64,000 nucleotides of DNA from Ophiocordyceps camponoti-saundersi (nom. inval.) (GCA_003339415.1 PDHQ01000045.1:46895-110894), one strand, 5' to 3'. Counted from the first letter of the stretch, positions 45,860 through 57,346 are shown. The notes: generated from the sequence alone by a model not told the origin. Program-made: numbers and translations.

Positions 45860-48231
45860 TTAGTCTCGCAGCGACAACGCCGTCGAGTCCGTACTGGAGC
45901 CGTCTTCTTCTTCAGCTAGCCTCGTCTTCCACAGCGACTCGTGCAGGCTCATCATCAACCTCTCGAGGATCCATTCCGATTCCTCCTGACCGCCCACCAG
46001 GGGACTGTACTTGCCGACCCACGACCACTTGAGCATGTCGTCCTCGACACCATCGTCGACTTCGGCTGGCGTCGTCGAGGCCTCGACGCGCGGCTCCTCC
46101 TGATGGTGGTGATGATGCCGGGCGTGCTTGTGCTTGTGTGGGTGGTGGCCGTGACGATGCCTGTGCTTGCGCTTCTCCTTAGGAATCGCCTTGCGGTGCA
46201 TCTCGGGTTTCCGCTCGTCTTCGCCGATGAGGCCGAGATACCATGCCCACTCCTCGAACGAGTAACGTCGGGGCTCGTCCTCGCGCAGGTGCTTGGCCAC
46301 GTGCTGAATCTCGGTGATGAGCAGGAGGTGAAAGTCGTTGCCCTTGGGGAGGGCGCCGAGGATCTCGTGGACGCGGGTGAGGGAGCGGCGCTCGGCCGTG
46401 TTGGCAGGGATGAGGACGCCGTTGCTGTTGCCGTTGCCGAGGACAGCGGTGAGCTCGCGCGAGAGGCTGGGGCTGACGGCGGGCGTCGTCGTCGTCGTCG
46501 TCGTCGTCGGCTGCACCTCGACGGTGTCGCCGTAGGCATGGTCCGTCGCCGCAATCTTTTCGTTTGTGCGTTCCGGCCGCCGCTGACGATCGGGGGCTCG
46601 GCCGTCGACGACGCTGGTGAAGAGGTAGCCGCAGGTGAGGCTATTGATGATGCGCTTGACGGTCTTGCCGAAGCCTTCGTCACCGGGCAAGATGGTCAGA
46701 TTGCCGAGCCAGTTGGTGTAGTCGTTGATGAGCTTGACGACGGTGTCTCCGGCGTTGGAGATGAGCACCGTCATTGTGGGAAGGGCCAGGAGGGACCAGA
46801 AGACGAAGAACGAGCGGCCGGCGTTGGACACGACGTGCAGGTCACCGTAGCCAATGGTCAGGAGCGATATGAAGCAGTAGTAAAAGGCCTCGAAATAGGT
46901 CCAGTGTTGGTAGGATCGCTCGCAGGCCCAAAAGATGACGGCGCCGACGAGCCAGAGGACAACCCAGATGCTAAAGGAGACGCCCATGGCGAGCCAGCGC
47001 CTTCGGGCCGAGGCAGCGGATTGGATCTTGCGCATAAGCTCGAACTCGCAGCGGCGGCGGTCGAACTCATCGCCAAGCGGGTCGTCGGTGCGAAATTCGT
47101 AGGGGTCGGCCGGGGGGCCCGGGGGCAGGGGAGTCAGGACATAGTCATCGCCCTTGCGCGTCATGGAGGTGATGACCTTGCGTCGACGCTTTTCCTCCAT
47201 ACGGGCGTCGAGTCGACGGCTGCCACGCTCGAGCATGAGGCTGCTAATGGAGCTGATGACGAGACCGACGCTGATGGTGCCGACGAGGGCGTAGGGGATG
47301 AGCAAGCCACGGCCGAGCTGCGTCTTAGGCGCAAAGTCTCCGAAGCCAATGGTGAAGAGCGTCACGTCGGCCCAGTAGACGGCGTCGAGGTAGGGCCAGT
47401 CCTCGATCTTGGAGAAGATGAGGGCGCCGATCAGCAGGTAGGCCAGCACGGCGATGGTCTGCAGCATGAGGGTACGCTGACTGTTAGTGAGGTTGAAATC
47501 CTTGTCGTAGTGCTCGGACCAGGCGCCCCAAAAGGTTACGGCCATGAGGGAGGCAACGAGAAAGTAAAGGATGGCGGCCCAGATGCCGTAGTAGAAAGCC
47601 TGAGACCAGGCGTATGCGTTGAGAGGCCTCAGGTGGTGCTTCAACGGGCCGGCGGCCGCGCCGAGACAGGCTATGAGGAGTATAGATGATATATACCTGC
47701 GCATCTCGGTTTAGAATCTTGATGGCTCTCTCTCTTGAGGTGAGAATGAGTAGCCTTACCAGCCAATGATGGTGATGGGTTGAGCGATGGTGAATCGCAC
47801 GCGCTTGGCCATGTTGAGAAGGAGAAACAGGTTGGCCACAAGGGCGACGGCCAATTGAACGGCATTGATGATGAGGAGCCTCGACAAGAAGAACAAGTGT
47901 CAGCAGCCTTTTCTCTCGCTCTCGCCGTCTCTCGCTCTCCTACTTACCAGGGAGGATCGGGAACAAAGTGGGCGGCGTTGAGATCAGTCATTGGCGGAAC
48001 ATACTGCCGCCATTGGCGCACAAGAGCGCAGATACTGAAAGCCGATGCGACCGGTCCCAAGGTGCCAGCAACCATTGGGAAGGCCGAGGAGGCGAACCAT
48101 AGTCGGCTGGGAACGAGATGGGCATCATCGTTCTGAAACCGAGCCTCGAGCGGGAATTCAGGTCTTAGAAGAGAGGTTGCGACACGGGCCAGGGGGTCAG
48201 AGCCGTCGTCGGAAGTAGGGCTATCGGCCAT
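45860..48231 (-). CDS. TOK1: TOK1-type outward-rectifying two-pore-domain potassium channel
   Basis: Three exons: 47948-48231, 47760-47879, 45860-47696; 746 aa. Fungal TOK channels have eight membrane helices and two pore loops in one chain and release K+ across the plasma membrane on depolarisation. Both selectivity filters are present: TIGFGD at 250-255 and TIGYGD at 415-420, each followed by a hydrophobic helix. Helices before the first pore include LLIINAVQLAVALVANLFLLL and ILLIACLGAAAG. The cytosolic tail (~480-746) carries a run of eight Thr and a cluster of 13 His in 21 residues (646-666). The first ATG in frame is 48231. Introns 1 and 2 each split a Trp codon (TG-G) and join hydrophobic helices cleanly. 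Confidence 0.93.
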
Positions 48232-49418
48232 GGCGGTGTCGGCCACGAGCTCAGGCGCATAGGTGAGAGCCTCGAAGGATATAGACGATGACTGACGAGG
48301 GAGAAGAGCCCCCGACGGTCAATTGGGGGCAGTTCGGTTCAGGTCGGGTCGGGCCCGATGAGAGGCGGCCTCGCGATCAGGGACAACGGGCCGAGCAGTG
48401 AAGGCATCGGTGAGAGGCGGGAAAGCGGGTGGCCTTGAAGGGGGGCAGCAGAGGGAGAATAGGAGGTTGCGGGAAGAAAATGGGGGCATAAAGTATACTG
48501 ACGGATTAGGACTCGCGGCGAGGGAGAGGGGGGGGGAGGGGAGGGTTAATGATGCTATTTAGTAGGTGATGGCTTTGGCACGCGAGAGGTTTGTTTCCGG
48601 CTGGTTCGGTCGAGGCACAGTTGCGCCTCCGAAGGAGCTGAGGGACTAGAAGGAGGAGGTAGGTAGTGAGTGAGAGAAGCAGTAGTGGCAGTAGTGATTG
48701 CAGTAGTGGTTGCAGTAGTAGGTAGGAGAAGGAGGAAGAGGAGGACGAGGAGGAGCAAGAGGGGGGAAGGGGAGTAGAAAGAGGACGCCGGGCCGGGAGA
48801 GTCATGAGGCTTTGTCAGCCTCGTCCGGCGATGATGCCTCGTTTAGTGCCTACAGACTGTCGGTACTGCGGATAGGACACGCCTTCAATGGGAATAGCGC
48901 ATCGTCTCGTAACGACGGATGATTTGACTGAGATGTATCTAGGGAGTGAGAGTCCATCTTGACTTTATGCGCTCCACAAAGATTTAATTTAGCTGCCGAT
49001 CCCGTGGCATCCTATTGGCATCCACTATCAATCCACCATCCGTCCGTCCACCGGGGCCATCCACCGGGGCCATCCACCGGCCATGCAAGGGGGGAGAAGG
49101 GCAAACCTTCTTGGCGGCATCGGACGAACAGCTGATTGACGTTTAAAATTATACCTAGGTAGATACCTTAATGAGGATATTCGTACAACATGTCCTTGCA
49201 TGCAGACTGCAGATTGCAGACTGATCGACAAACAGACAGGCAGTGAGTGAGAGGAGACATCCGGCCCGGCCCTCCGTCTCTATCTCTCTTTCTCACTCTG
49301 TCCTACTCCTGCTACATACTACCTCGGTAGATATTCGCACATGCTACCTAGTACATACACGCTCGCACACCCTCACACTCTCTCACACATTCAAACTTGC
49401 ACATCCCCCCTCCCCCCG
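48232..49418. other. Divergent intergenic region
   Basis: About 1.2 kb between TOK1 and the alpha/beta-hydrolase-like gene. It has imperfect repeats of CAGTAGT(GG) at 48690-48722, two copies of CCACCGGGGCCATC at ~49049-49078, and C/T-rich sequence at 49260-49420 before the start. No gene supported. Confidence 0.5.
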
Positions 49419-50589
49419 ATGCCGTTCCGCCGGCGGCCCCTCCTTCTTCCCAAATGGCCGCCATCGCTCTCTAGACTCCGGCTCCGAGCCTGGAGCAGCC
49501 GCTGCGGTCCCGAACGGGTCGACATCAGATGCGGTACCGCCGGTCATGTCTCGGTCCAGTGGGTTCCGTCAACTCAACCGCTACTAACCCATCACCACCC
49601 ATCATCGCTGACCTCTGAGGGGGAAAACCCAAAGCCTCTTCAACGGCGCCCACGATGCACGCAACCGTCATGCCCTCGTCATTCATCTACCCTCCTCCCC
49701 GGCCGTCGACGACACCGCCTCCCCGCTTCCGACCTTTCTCGAGCACCTACCGGTAGCCCAGATCAATTACCGATGGGGCGGCGTCGCCTCGCGCGAACTT
49801 CACTGGCCTACGCCCGTCCACGAGACGTCTTTTGCCTTTGCCTGGCTATATGCCAACTTGGCACCGCCAGCCAATGCCGGTCGCGACATGTTCGTCTTCG
49901 GATCGCATCTCGGTGCTAGCCTGGCCGCCTCGCTGGCTCTGACGGAGACACACGCCGACGCCAAGTTCGGCATCCGCGGCCTCGTAGCATACAACGGCAT
50001 TTATAATTGGACAATGTTCATGCCCGAGCACCGCATCAACAAGCTGATGAGCAAGACGTCGCCGTCGGTGCAAAAATTGCGGAGCCGCCTCCCCTCCCTC
50101 TTCCGCCGACCGTCCGACCTGCTCGACCCCTTTGCAAGCCCGAGCCTTTTCTTCCACAGCCCGGGCCTCCTTGCCCCTCGCTGGTTCGCCTCGGCCAACG
50201 ATGACGAAACGGTATGGGATGAAGAAGAGCAGTCCGCAACGGTCAGCCTGAAGCCCCCCCGAAAAAGCTTGACGGTTTTCCCCCCGCCCAAGTCGTCGCT
50301 CCGCATTCCCGAGACCTTTCTCCTTTATCACGACGGCGACGGCGCCGTTAGCGGTAAAGACGTCGGGCACTCGCTGCGCTCTCAGGCCCGTGAGTTGGCC
50401 CTTCTCATGAGACGCAGCATCGTCGAGTCGGAAAAGAGAGGAGCGGTCGAGTGGGACGAGGATCAAGATCTCGACGTTGCCGACGAGGAGGCACAGATGC
50501 GCGTGCAGGCTGTCGATTCCGGGCCGCTGGCCGACGACGCCGGCTTCATGGCGCTGGAGTGGATGCGAGAAAGGACCGACGCTATGTGA
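49419..50589 (+). CDS. Alpha/beta-hydrolase-like protein
   Basis: Two exons, 49419-49558 and 49620-50589; 369 aa. The intron has donor GTGGGT, a perfect TACTAAC branch point and acceptor GAG; it joins GHVSVQ to GKTQSLFNGAHD. Exon 2 shows the fold: RHALVIHLPSSPAVDD, VAQINYRWGG, HWPTPVHETSFAFAWLYANL, the presumed elbow FVFGSHLGASLAASLAL, then GIRGLVAYNGIYNWTMFMPEHRINK, SPSLFFHSPGL and IPETFLLYHDGDG. The elbow reads F-G-S-H-L-G instead of G-x-S-x-G, so activity is uncertain. I recall uncharacterised homologues in Sordariomycetes with the same MPFRRRP start and YNGIYNWTMF block. No signal peptide or membrane helix seen. Confidence 0.8.
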
Positions 50590-50707
50590 CGCGCAAGGCT
50601 ATTGTATGTGTATGTATGCTTAATTGTTGGTTAGGAAGCGAAAAACACAATGCGATTCACGCTCGCATTCGCATTCATATTACACAATTGTTTGCAGAAT
50701 TGTTACC

Positions 50708-50800
50708 GGCCAAATGGTCTAGTGGTATGATTCTTGCTTTGGGATTGGCTAGTGTCCGCTCAGCTGCAAGAGGTCCCGTGTTCAATCCACGGTTTGGCCC
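50708..50800 (+). tRNA. tRNA-Pro (anticodon UGG) with 21-nt intron
   Basis: Acceptor stem GGCCAAA pairs with TTTGGCC and is followed by C. A box TGGTCTAGTGG and B box GTTCAATCC are both good. Anticodon stem CTTGC/GCAAG closes the loop TTTGGG-T with anticodon TGG at 50740-50742. The intron 50744-50764 lies one base 3' of the anticodon, the standard place. T stem CCGTG/CACGG. A T5 run near 50831 could end Pol III transcription. Confidence 0.93.
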
Positions 50801-52215
50801 TTATAGGCGTCGAATCTTCTTCACAACGATTCACTTTTTGTTGCTATTGTGACAGCTCTTTGTCGATGCGTGTGTTGTCTGTTTAGCTGATTTTCTTTTT
50901 CCGTTCGTCTAAGCCGCCTCGTTATTCTTTAATCTCCCCTTGTGCATCCCTCGTGGTGATATACAATAACTACTACCTTATATAGAGGCTTGTGCCATGT
51001 GGTGTATAATTGTAGGTAGGTACCTACTGAATTGTTATGTAGAAATGCGGTTTCAATTAGTCATCACTTATCAGGATGCGCCATCAACCGTTAGCTGCGT
51101 GGCATGTGTGCATACATACATATGTACCTAGGTATATGCACATCAATAACAGCCAGCACCTTGCTTCGCACCGTCCCGCGCGCCCACAATAGTCACTGCC
51201 CCTGCAGACACTCTCGGTACTCGGTACTCCGTATCCGCAGAGCTGCCAGAATGTCACTGAGCAGCAGCTGTAAACGGTAACGGCTCCCTCTCAGACCCCT
51301 ATTTCCCGCCGCTGCGTGGACTACTGTATTGCTGGCACTGTGTGTACTGTGATTCCATGGTCCGTCACGCAACCACGCGACCTGCATGCAGCCTGCCTCT
51401 CTGGAGCCTTCCACCTACCTATCCGTGCATCTGTATTCGTGACTGGGAAGATGAGCTACAGGCACAGGTAGAAATCGACAATCGTGATACGACTAGGTAA
51501 AACAGCTGCCTCTTACAGTATTACCACAGTACCTACCTACGTGCCTGCCTGCCTCCCTACCTCCTATTAGGCTATTACACACCTACCACCTACAGGGCAG
51601 TGCAGCCTGTATCCAGCATCACCTTGTGCTGCTGCAACGGCAACAACCCTCAGCAGGCCTGCCTTGCCTTGCCTTGCCTCAGTTGCCTGCCTGCCTGCCT
51701 TCCACCCTCTCTCCCCTCTCTCCCAAACAGTCCGAGGTACGTACCTCCCCTACCTCTTCTTCCACGTTGGCAGGTGTATTCGTACCTCCATCTCATCATT
51801 TTTCCTTCTCCTGAACCTCTTCCTCCTCTTCCTCTTCCTCCTCCTCCTTCTCCTCCTTCTCGTCTTCTTCCCTCTTCTTCCCTCTTCCTCCTCCCCCATC
51901 TTCTTCTCCCTCTTCATCATCGCCTCCTTCTCCTCTACAAGCCTGCCGTCGCCTGCCTGCGTCTGTGCCAGCATTTGCCTCATTTTCGTCCTACCTCTCT
52001 CCCCTCTTCTGATTTCGTCCTTTTCAGCCTACCAGCACCATCTGTCTCTTCTCGCCTCTTGTCGGGAATTTGACGCCTCCGTCGTCTCGTGCATATTTCA
52101 GTTTGGTAAAGGTGCGTGCATCACTTACTTCCTCTCATGCTCGCCCTTCAGCTGACGAGCTGTGGTCGACAGACTACCTTGTTTTTTTTTCTTCTTTTTC
52201 TTCTCCCGCGTCACC
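50801..52215. other. Intergenic region with pyrimidine-rich leader
   Basis: About 1.4 kb after the tRNA. TAGGTAGGTACC near 51015, TACTCCGTA at 51225-51233 and CCTGCCTGCC-type repeats near 51545 and 51660-51700. From ~51795 to 52050 the plus strand is almost all C/T, as in promoters and leaders of strongly expressed fungal genes. No gene supported. Confidence 0.5.
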
Positions 52216-52791
52216 ATGCCTGGCATACGTGAGTCCAAGTCTCCCTCTCCCTCTTTCTCTTGCCCGCCTAGCTTCGTTTTGTCTTGCTGACCCTGCCTGC
52301 AGCTCCCGGCGCCTTCGACAACTTGAAGGAAAAGCTCAAGGCCGCCTTCAAGAAGAAGGTCGGTAAGAAGCCTGCCGAGCAAAAGCCCTCTCAGGACGCC
52401 AATCAGCCTGCCGAGGGGGGGCCTTCTACGGCCACCCCCGACGCGACGCCTGCCGCTGCTCCGACCGAGACCAAGCCTGACGCGCCCACCCCGGCTGGTG
52501 AGTGTATCCTCCACGTGGATCAGACATGGCGACTGACTTGGTGTCTTAGTCGGTCACCCTCTCGAAGCAGACCCGGTTAAGCCCGTGGCTAAGCCTGAGG
52601 CCAAGCCTGAGGAGACAGCTCCAGGTATGACACCCCCATGTTGCCGTGCACGGGTACAAGAAGCATCTAACGTCGTGGTAGCGCCCGTTGCGGCTGGAGC
52701 TGCGCCGGCCGTGACTGCGGACCCTGCCATCGAAGCTTCCGCTGTCGACAAAGGCAAGGACGATGCCCCCGCTTCTGCCCCTGCTGCCTGA
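52216..52791 (+). CDS. Small Lys/Ala/Pro-rich hydrophilic protein (130 aa), unknown function
   Basis: Four exons: 52216-52228, 52303-52497, 52550-52624, 52682-52791. The start MPGI-PPGAFDNLKEKLKAAFKKKVGKK forms an amphipathic basic helix (residues ~8-27); the rest is Ala/Pro/Lys/Glu-rich with repeats of KPEAKPEE type and ends KGKDDAPASAPAA. There is no signal peptide, membrane helix or known domain. All three introns (74, 52, 57 nt) have GTGAGT or GTATGA donors and keep one frame to the stop. The long C/T-rich leader region suggests strong expression. I recall similar short proteins in related fungi but no function. Confidence 0.75.
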
Positions 52792-53316
52792 CATGGCTCA
52801 TGTGGGACTGGCCTTCCGTCGACGTCGATGCCCCCAACCGCCATCAAGCCATGTTATCTCGGGGATGCCATCGGAGAGTCTTCGCCTTGCCTTCGTTCAC
52901 GTCTGACTGCGTCTGCTTTTTTTCTGGTTCGCTGGATACCCCGGAGACAGGGACGGCGACATGTGCGCACGGAGCTGATGCCTCTCTCGTCACCCACGCC
53001 TCGCCGCCGTTTTTTTCTTCTTCTTCTGTTTTGCTTTTTGTCTCCTGTTGCTATCGTGAATGATAGTTTATAAAGACATGCACTTCCCACCTTTGTAACG
53101 CCGCTTCTGTGGCATGAGGCGCGAGACCCAGGAGTCTCACTCATGGACTACCTAGATACCTACCTACTGAATGTATCTCCTGATGCGGCATGGCACACAA
53201 GTAGAGCCTGGGATCCCTGTGTCGGTCTTCAACATCTAGGCTCCTCGACCCATGCTGGCTTCGGTGGACGGACGGGCGGCAGATATACTTGATATTCGAA
53301 ACCGCAGGCGGCAACG
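52792..53316. other. Convergent 3' region
   Basis: About 525 bp between the stops of the small protein and the PTPA gene; CTACCTAGATACCTACCT near 53149. No gene seen. Confidence 0.5.
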
Positions 53317-54749
53317 TCAAGTCTCCTTGGCCCAAGGCGCTCTCGTTACTGTTATCTGCGCGGCTGCAGATTCCAACCCCGCTGCTTTGCCCCGAGCCGG
53401 CCTCGAAGCCAGCGAGCCGGTGCTGGGACCCGGCGATGCCTGAGAGCATGTCGTACCGAGTTCGGCCGAGGGTTGCGGTGCACGAGCGGTACGTGCCCAC
53501 GCTGCAGCCGTTCCCGTCACCGGAGGTGGCGGCATCGTGACGACCGTGGACGCGGGCTGGTGAGCCATGTGAACGCTCTGAGCGGGCGCCGGAGCTTGAG
53601 GGTCCTCGTCCCAGGAGAAGAGAGAGCCAAAGGGGAAATGCTGGACCACGGGGAACTTGGAGAGGACTTCGGCGTTGAACATCTTGATCATGCCCTTGTT
53701 GATCTTGCCCCAGCCGTCACGGATGCCAGAAATGTCAAAGAGTATGGGGCTGTGCTCCCAAAAAGGGCCCTTCTTGACGTCGTTGACGAAGCAGATGGCG
53801 GAAAAGTACATGTTTGTCGCGCGCTGCTCCTCTACGACGGCAGACTTGGTCACATCGCTTGGTTTTGGAGCGCCGCGAACGGAGCCCTCTAGTGGCATAG
53901 GTTCGGCATCGTCGATTGGACGGGTGAGCTGTGCAGAGCCGAAGATGTAGGGCATGAAGGAGTGGTCGTCTAGGCCCCAGACGCCGTGTGAACCGGCAGG
54001 CTCGAGTGTGTACGTCAGGATCAGTCTACGGACGACCCTCAGGTATCTGAAGAAGCCGATTCGAGTCAATCCATCTACTCTTTGGAGGAGGGGGGGGGGG
54101 GGGGGGAGAAGGAAGATGGCCCTCACGGTTCGATGACGTTGAGCACAATTTCGCGCTCGATCGGGCCGCCGAGCTCACCATCCCGGAAGAAGCCTAGCTT
54201 CCACAGGCACCCGATAAAGGCCACGAAGCTGAGCTCGTGGCCCGTGCCGTAATCGAGCCGCTCAGGGCTACCGAATGCGCCGACAAGGTAAATCGCGACT
54301 TCGTCTCTGGCGACGCCGTGGCCGGCCTCTAGCGTACGACCCAGCAGGCCGGCGCCCAGCAAGTCTGGCAGCTTCTCGGCGACGAGGGCGTGCCAAGTGC
54401 GGAAGCTGACGTTCCCGAACCTCCTGGGGCCGGGATCCGGAGGAGCCTCGTCGATGAGGCTCTCCAGGTCCGAGAGGAGCAGCTGCAGAGCCTGCACCGA
54501 CGGCGTGGACGAGGGCGACCCAGGCGTCAGGGGGAAGAGGCGGGGGTGGGCCGTCGAGTCGGGTAGCTGCCGGCGAGGGCATAGCGCGTGGTTGAGCTGC
54601 AGGACGAAGGTGACGAGGTCGCGATAGGCCAGGCTCCGCAGGAAGTGGGCGACGTCTTGGCCCGTGTGAATCCGCTTCGTCGGCTTGGCGAAGGCCGGCG
54701 TCGACTTGGGGTCGATGATGGCCAGCGCGCCAAAGGGCGTCGACGTCAT
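53317..54749 (-). CDS. Serine/threonine-protein phosphatase 2A activator (PTPA, RRD family)
   Basis: Two exons, 54127-54749 and 53317-54046; 450 aa. PTPA is a peptidyl-prolyl isomerase that brings the PP2A catalytic subunit to its active form. Family blocks: [82 protein letters not shown], then [69 protein letters not shown] and [35 protein letters not shown] (all as landmarks). The tail is disordered and ends [10 protein letters not shown]. The 80-nt intron contains a 17-base C-run on the coding strand. Whether it is the RRD1 or RRD2 type is not clear; the long tail favours RRD1. Confidence 0.93.
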
Positions 54750-56303
54750 CCCTTCGCTGGCGTTTTCACCTGCAAGACGGTCGGATAAGGGGGAGAGAAA
54801 AAAGTCTGATGAATTAATTTAGCAGAATGAATGATTCGACGATCAAGAGAGCACCTATGTAGTTAGGTGGTTTATAAGAAAGGAGTGGCGCGCGGGAGGG
54901 GGGGTTGATGGATGTAGTAGTATTCGACGTCATTCGCCAGTCGCGCGTCGTCGAGACGGTCACGTGATATGAAGTTGAACTCTTTCTACCTCTCCGTAGA
55001 GCCTATTGTAACACACTATCACTGTCACGTCACGATACCTTTGGATCGGAACTAACGACAAGAAAGGTGAGAGCAGCGATTAATCTATTCAACTCTTTGG
55101 ATTCATACTCGCTTACAGCACTCATCAGTCTCGTACCTGAAGAGGTGGAATATTTCGAATTTCCCTGCTTCACCTTCCTACTACAGCTGTATATATTATA
55201 CATACAGACGCACCAGGACAGTGGGCCTACCCTACACCGGCAGCACGGCAGTGTGTCGGACGATAATATGCTCCTCGACGTCGACGCATATTTAACTGGT
55301 TCACTTCGAAAAAGTGATCGATGTGGTCTTAGACTGTATCAAGCTAGAGGAAGGAAAGGGGAGGGAGGGGCAAGAAAAAAAGCAACGGCTCCGAGTCGTC
55401 TATGCTACCCTTGAACGACGCCACAAACGCGTGGCGTAGATGCATAGCAGCATAGGGTTCGGGAAAAAAGGGGGAAAGGGGGGTGGGAGACGTGGCAAAT
55501 AAGAATATTTACAACCTCGTCCGCGTGGCTTCCGAAGCATAAATACCTAGGACATGGTCTAGGGTGCGGCCGCCTGGGTTTCACGACACTGTGAGCGGGC
55601 ATGAGACGGCCGGGAGTCGATGCAATGTCCGGCCGGACAAGCGGGAATCGAAGCGGCCCAACTAAAGGTTGCCACATCAGCGGAGCCCGCGTCGGGTGTT
55701 AATACCTATCCCAATGCCATATGACGGAGACGAAGAATTCGGCTTTGGGCATATGTATGTACGAGGGAAGCAACAGAACAGACGAAGCCAGTAAGGACAA
55801 CGCCGCGCCTAGTGGCAAATGCCGGTCGAGGTGGCTCTTTGGCTAAAATCAAGTCTTGCCGCTTGCTGCGTGCCACGCATTGGCGAAATAGAGAGGGGTG
55901 GGAGAAGAGGAAGGCACATGACAGCCGACAAGGAGGAGTCAGACCCGCCTGGACTCGAGACCGGTCAGAAACAAACACGTCGTCAAATAAAGCCAAAAGG
56001 GGGGGGATCAGAGTTGGGTGCGAAAGGTCTGCTTCAGTGCATCCCCAAGGAGGGCAGGGTGTCGAAGCGGAGTCCGGTGAAATTGTAGAGAGAGAGAGGG
56101 AGGTAGGGAGAGAGAAAGATAGGGAGAGCGGTAGAAGAAGAGGTAGCATCGAGGAGAGGAAAGGGGGCGACAGTAAGAAAGGAGATGCGGCAGGGAGAGG
56201 GAGAGCAGACGGGAGATGAGGAGAATTAGTAGGGTAGAGTAAGAGGGAGAGGATCATTTTGAGTGTTTTCGCATATGTACAGTCGGATTAAGAGGGACTG
56301 AGG
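54750..56303. other. Intergenic region, left of the inverted-repeat element
   Basis: No gene supported. A segment at 55491-55510 (CGTGGCAAATAAGAATATTT) resembles the outer end of the element at 56304-56746. A purine-rich stretch (GAGAGGGA type) lies at 56080-56250. Confidence 0.5.
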
Positions 56304-56746
56304 GAGTATTCATATTTGCCACGGCACCTATTCCTATTAGACACGACATTCCCAAAATTAGCGGTACGTACCTGATTAGTAAGATCTTTTTCTTGCCCAG
56401 TACAAAGTCGTAGGAAATCTAAAGTTACTAGTAATCTATAGGTATCTATCTTTTCTACCTACCTCTGCCCGCCTTTATTCTTTTTTACCTACCTTAGCTT
56501 CCTATACCTTCTTAGGCTACCTCTACCTATTTCTGCCGTTTTTACTAGGTAAAAAACGCGAAGCACGCGCGTATAGGCGAGTAAGAAGATAAGTACCTAC
56601 GGACTACGAGTGACGTTCTATCTTGTACTAATATCACGTGGCGTGGTGGGGCGGCCCGAAAAATGCCTTAGTAATTAGGTACGTATCCCTAAATCTGGGA
56701 ATGTCGTGTCTAATAGGAATAGATGCCGTGGCAAATATGAATACTC
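56304..56746. mobile_element. MITE-like element with ~88-bp terminal inverted repeats
   Basis: The first ~88 bases (56304-~56391) and the reverse complement of the last ~88 (~56659-56746) match with about ten differences; the outer 50 bases differ at one position. Both ends begin GAGTATTCATATTTGCCACG. GAGG directly precedes the left end (56300-56303) and directly follows the right end (56747-56750), as a 4-bp target-site duplication would. The 443-bp element is too short for a transposase and has no long frame. The interior is richer in A/T than its flanks and contains CCTACCT words. It is a non-autonomous DNA element or fold-back; the superfamily is not clear. Confidence 0.8.
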
Positions 56747-56750
56747 GAGG

Positions 56751-57346
56751 GAGGCAACTCCTAATATAGATACTCGTCTCCTATTCGGCCGGCAAACACG
56801 CGGAACCCCGAATGTCACATGACGCCACGCATCAGCCTACTGTAGCTCGGATGCTTAGAGGTTACCAGCCATAGCCAGCAGCGTACTGTTTGGGTATTGG
56901 GTAGCGCTTGGGTAGCGCCAGATGTGCACAGGTACTAGTAAGCAACCCTTACTCTCTTCCCCTGCTCAATGCTGGCCCCTCCCCTGGGACATTTCACCCC
57001 CCCCTATCACCACCTCCTCCCTCCTCGTTCCTCGGCGGTCTGAACGCTTCCTTATTGTTCCTGCGAATTCGAATCGCCAGGCAAGCAATTGCCAGAGCAG
57101 CTTTGTTTCTGTCCACCCGTGCTACGCGTTCTCTGTCGTCCTGCTGTGCAAGCTGGCTCCTCGATATCGTGCCCTATAGTTGACGCAGAGTCCGATTGAC
57201 ACGCCAGACAGGTGAGCGACGTTTTCCCTCCTCCACGCCACATAACCGTCGCGCGCGTTGTCAATTCTGGAGTGTCCTTTGCCGACGTGTCGATACCAGC
57301 GTTGAACCTGCAGCTCTCTGGAACTTCCTTCCCGTCTGGCGACACC
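56751..57346. promoter_or_regulatory. Upstream region and leader of the coiled-coil gene
   Basis: About 600 bp, C/T-rich from 56950 to 57060. CAGGTGAGC at 57210 may start a leader intron. No separate gene seen. Confidence 0.4.

Noticed and set aside
45941..47689. A 582-codon open frame on the plus strand opposite TOK1
   Set aside because: It mirrors the coding strand of a clear K+ channel; GC-rich wobble positions keep the antisense frame open. Its product is only Gly/Val/Asp-rich sequence without domains.
55067..55414. 115-codon frame between PTPA and the inverted-repeat element
   Set aside because: No domain, signal or coding bias, and A/T-rich sequence with a purine-rich end.
57212..57346. 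Start of the coiled-coil protein at the earlier in-frame ATG (57212)
   Set aside because: The extra 45 residues look like leader sequence; MSDKENVD at 57347 is the natural start, and a leader intron may lie at 57210.
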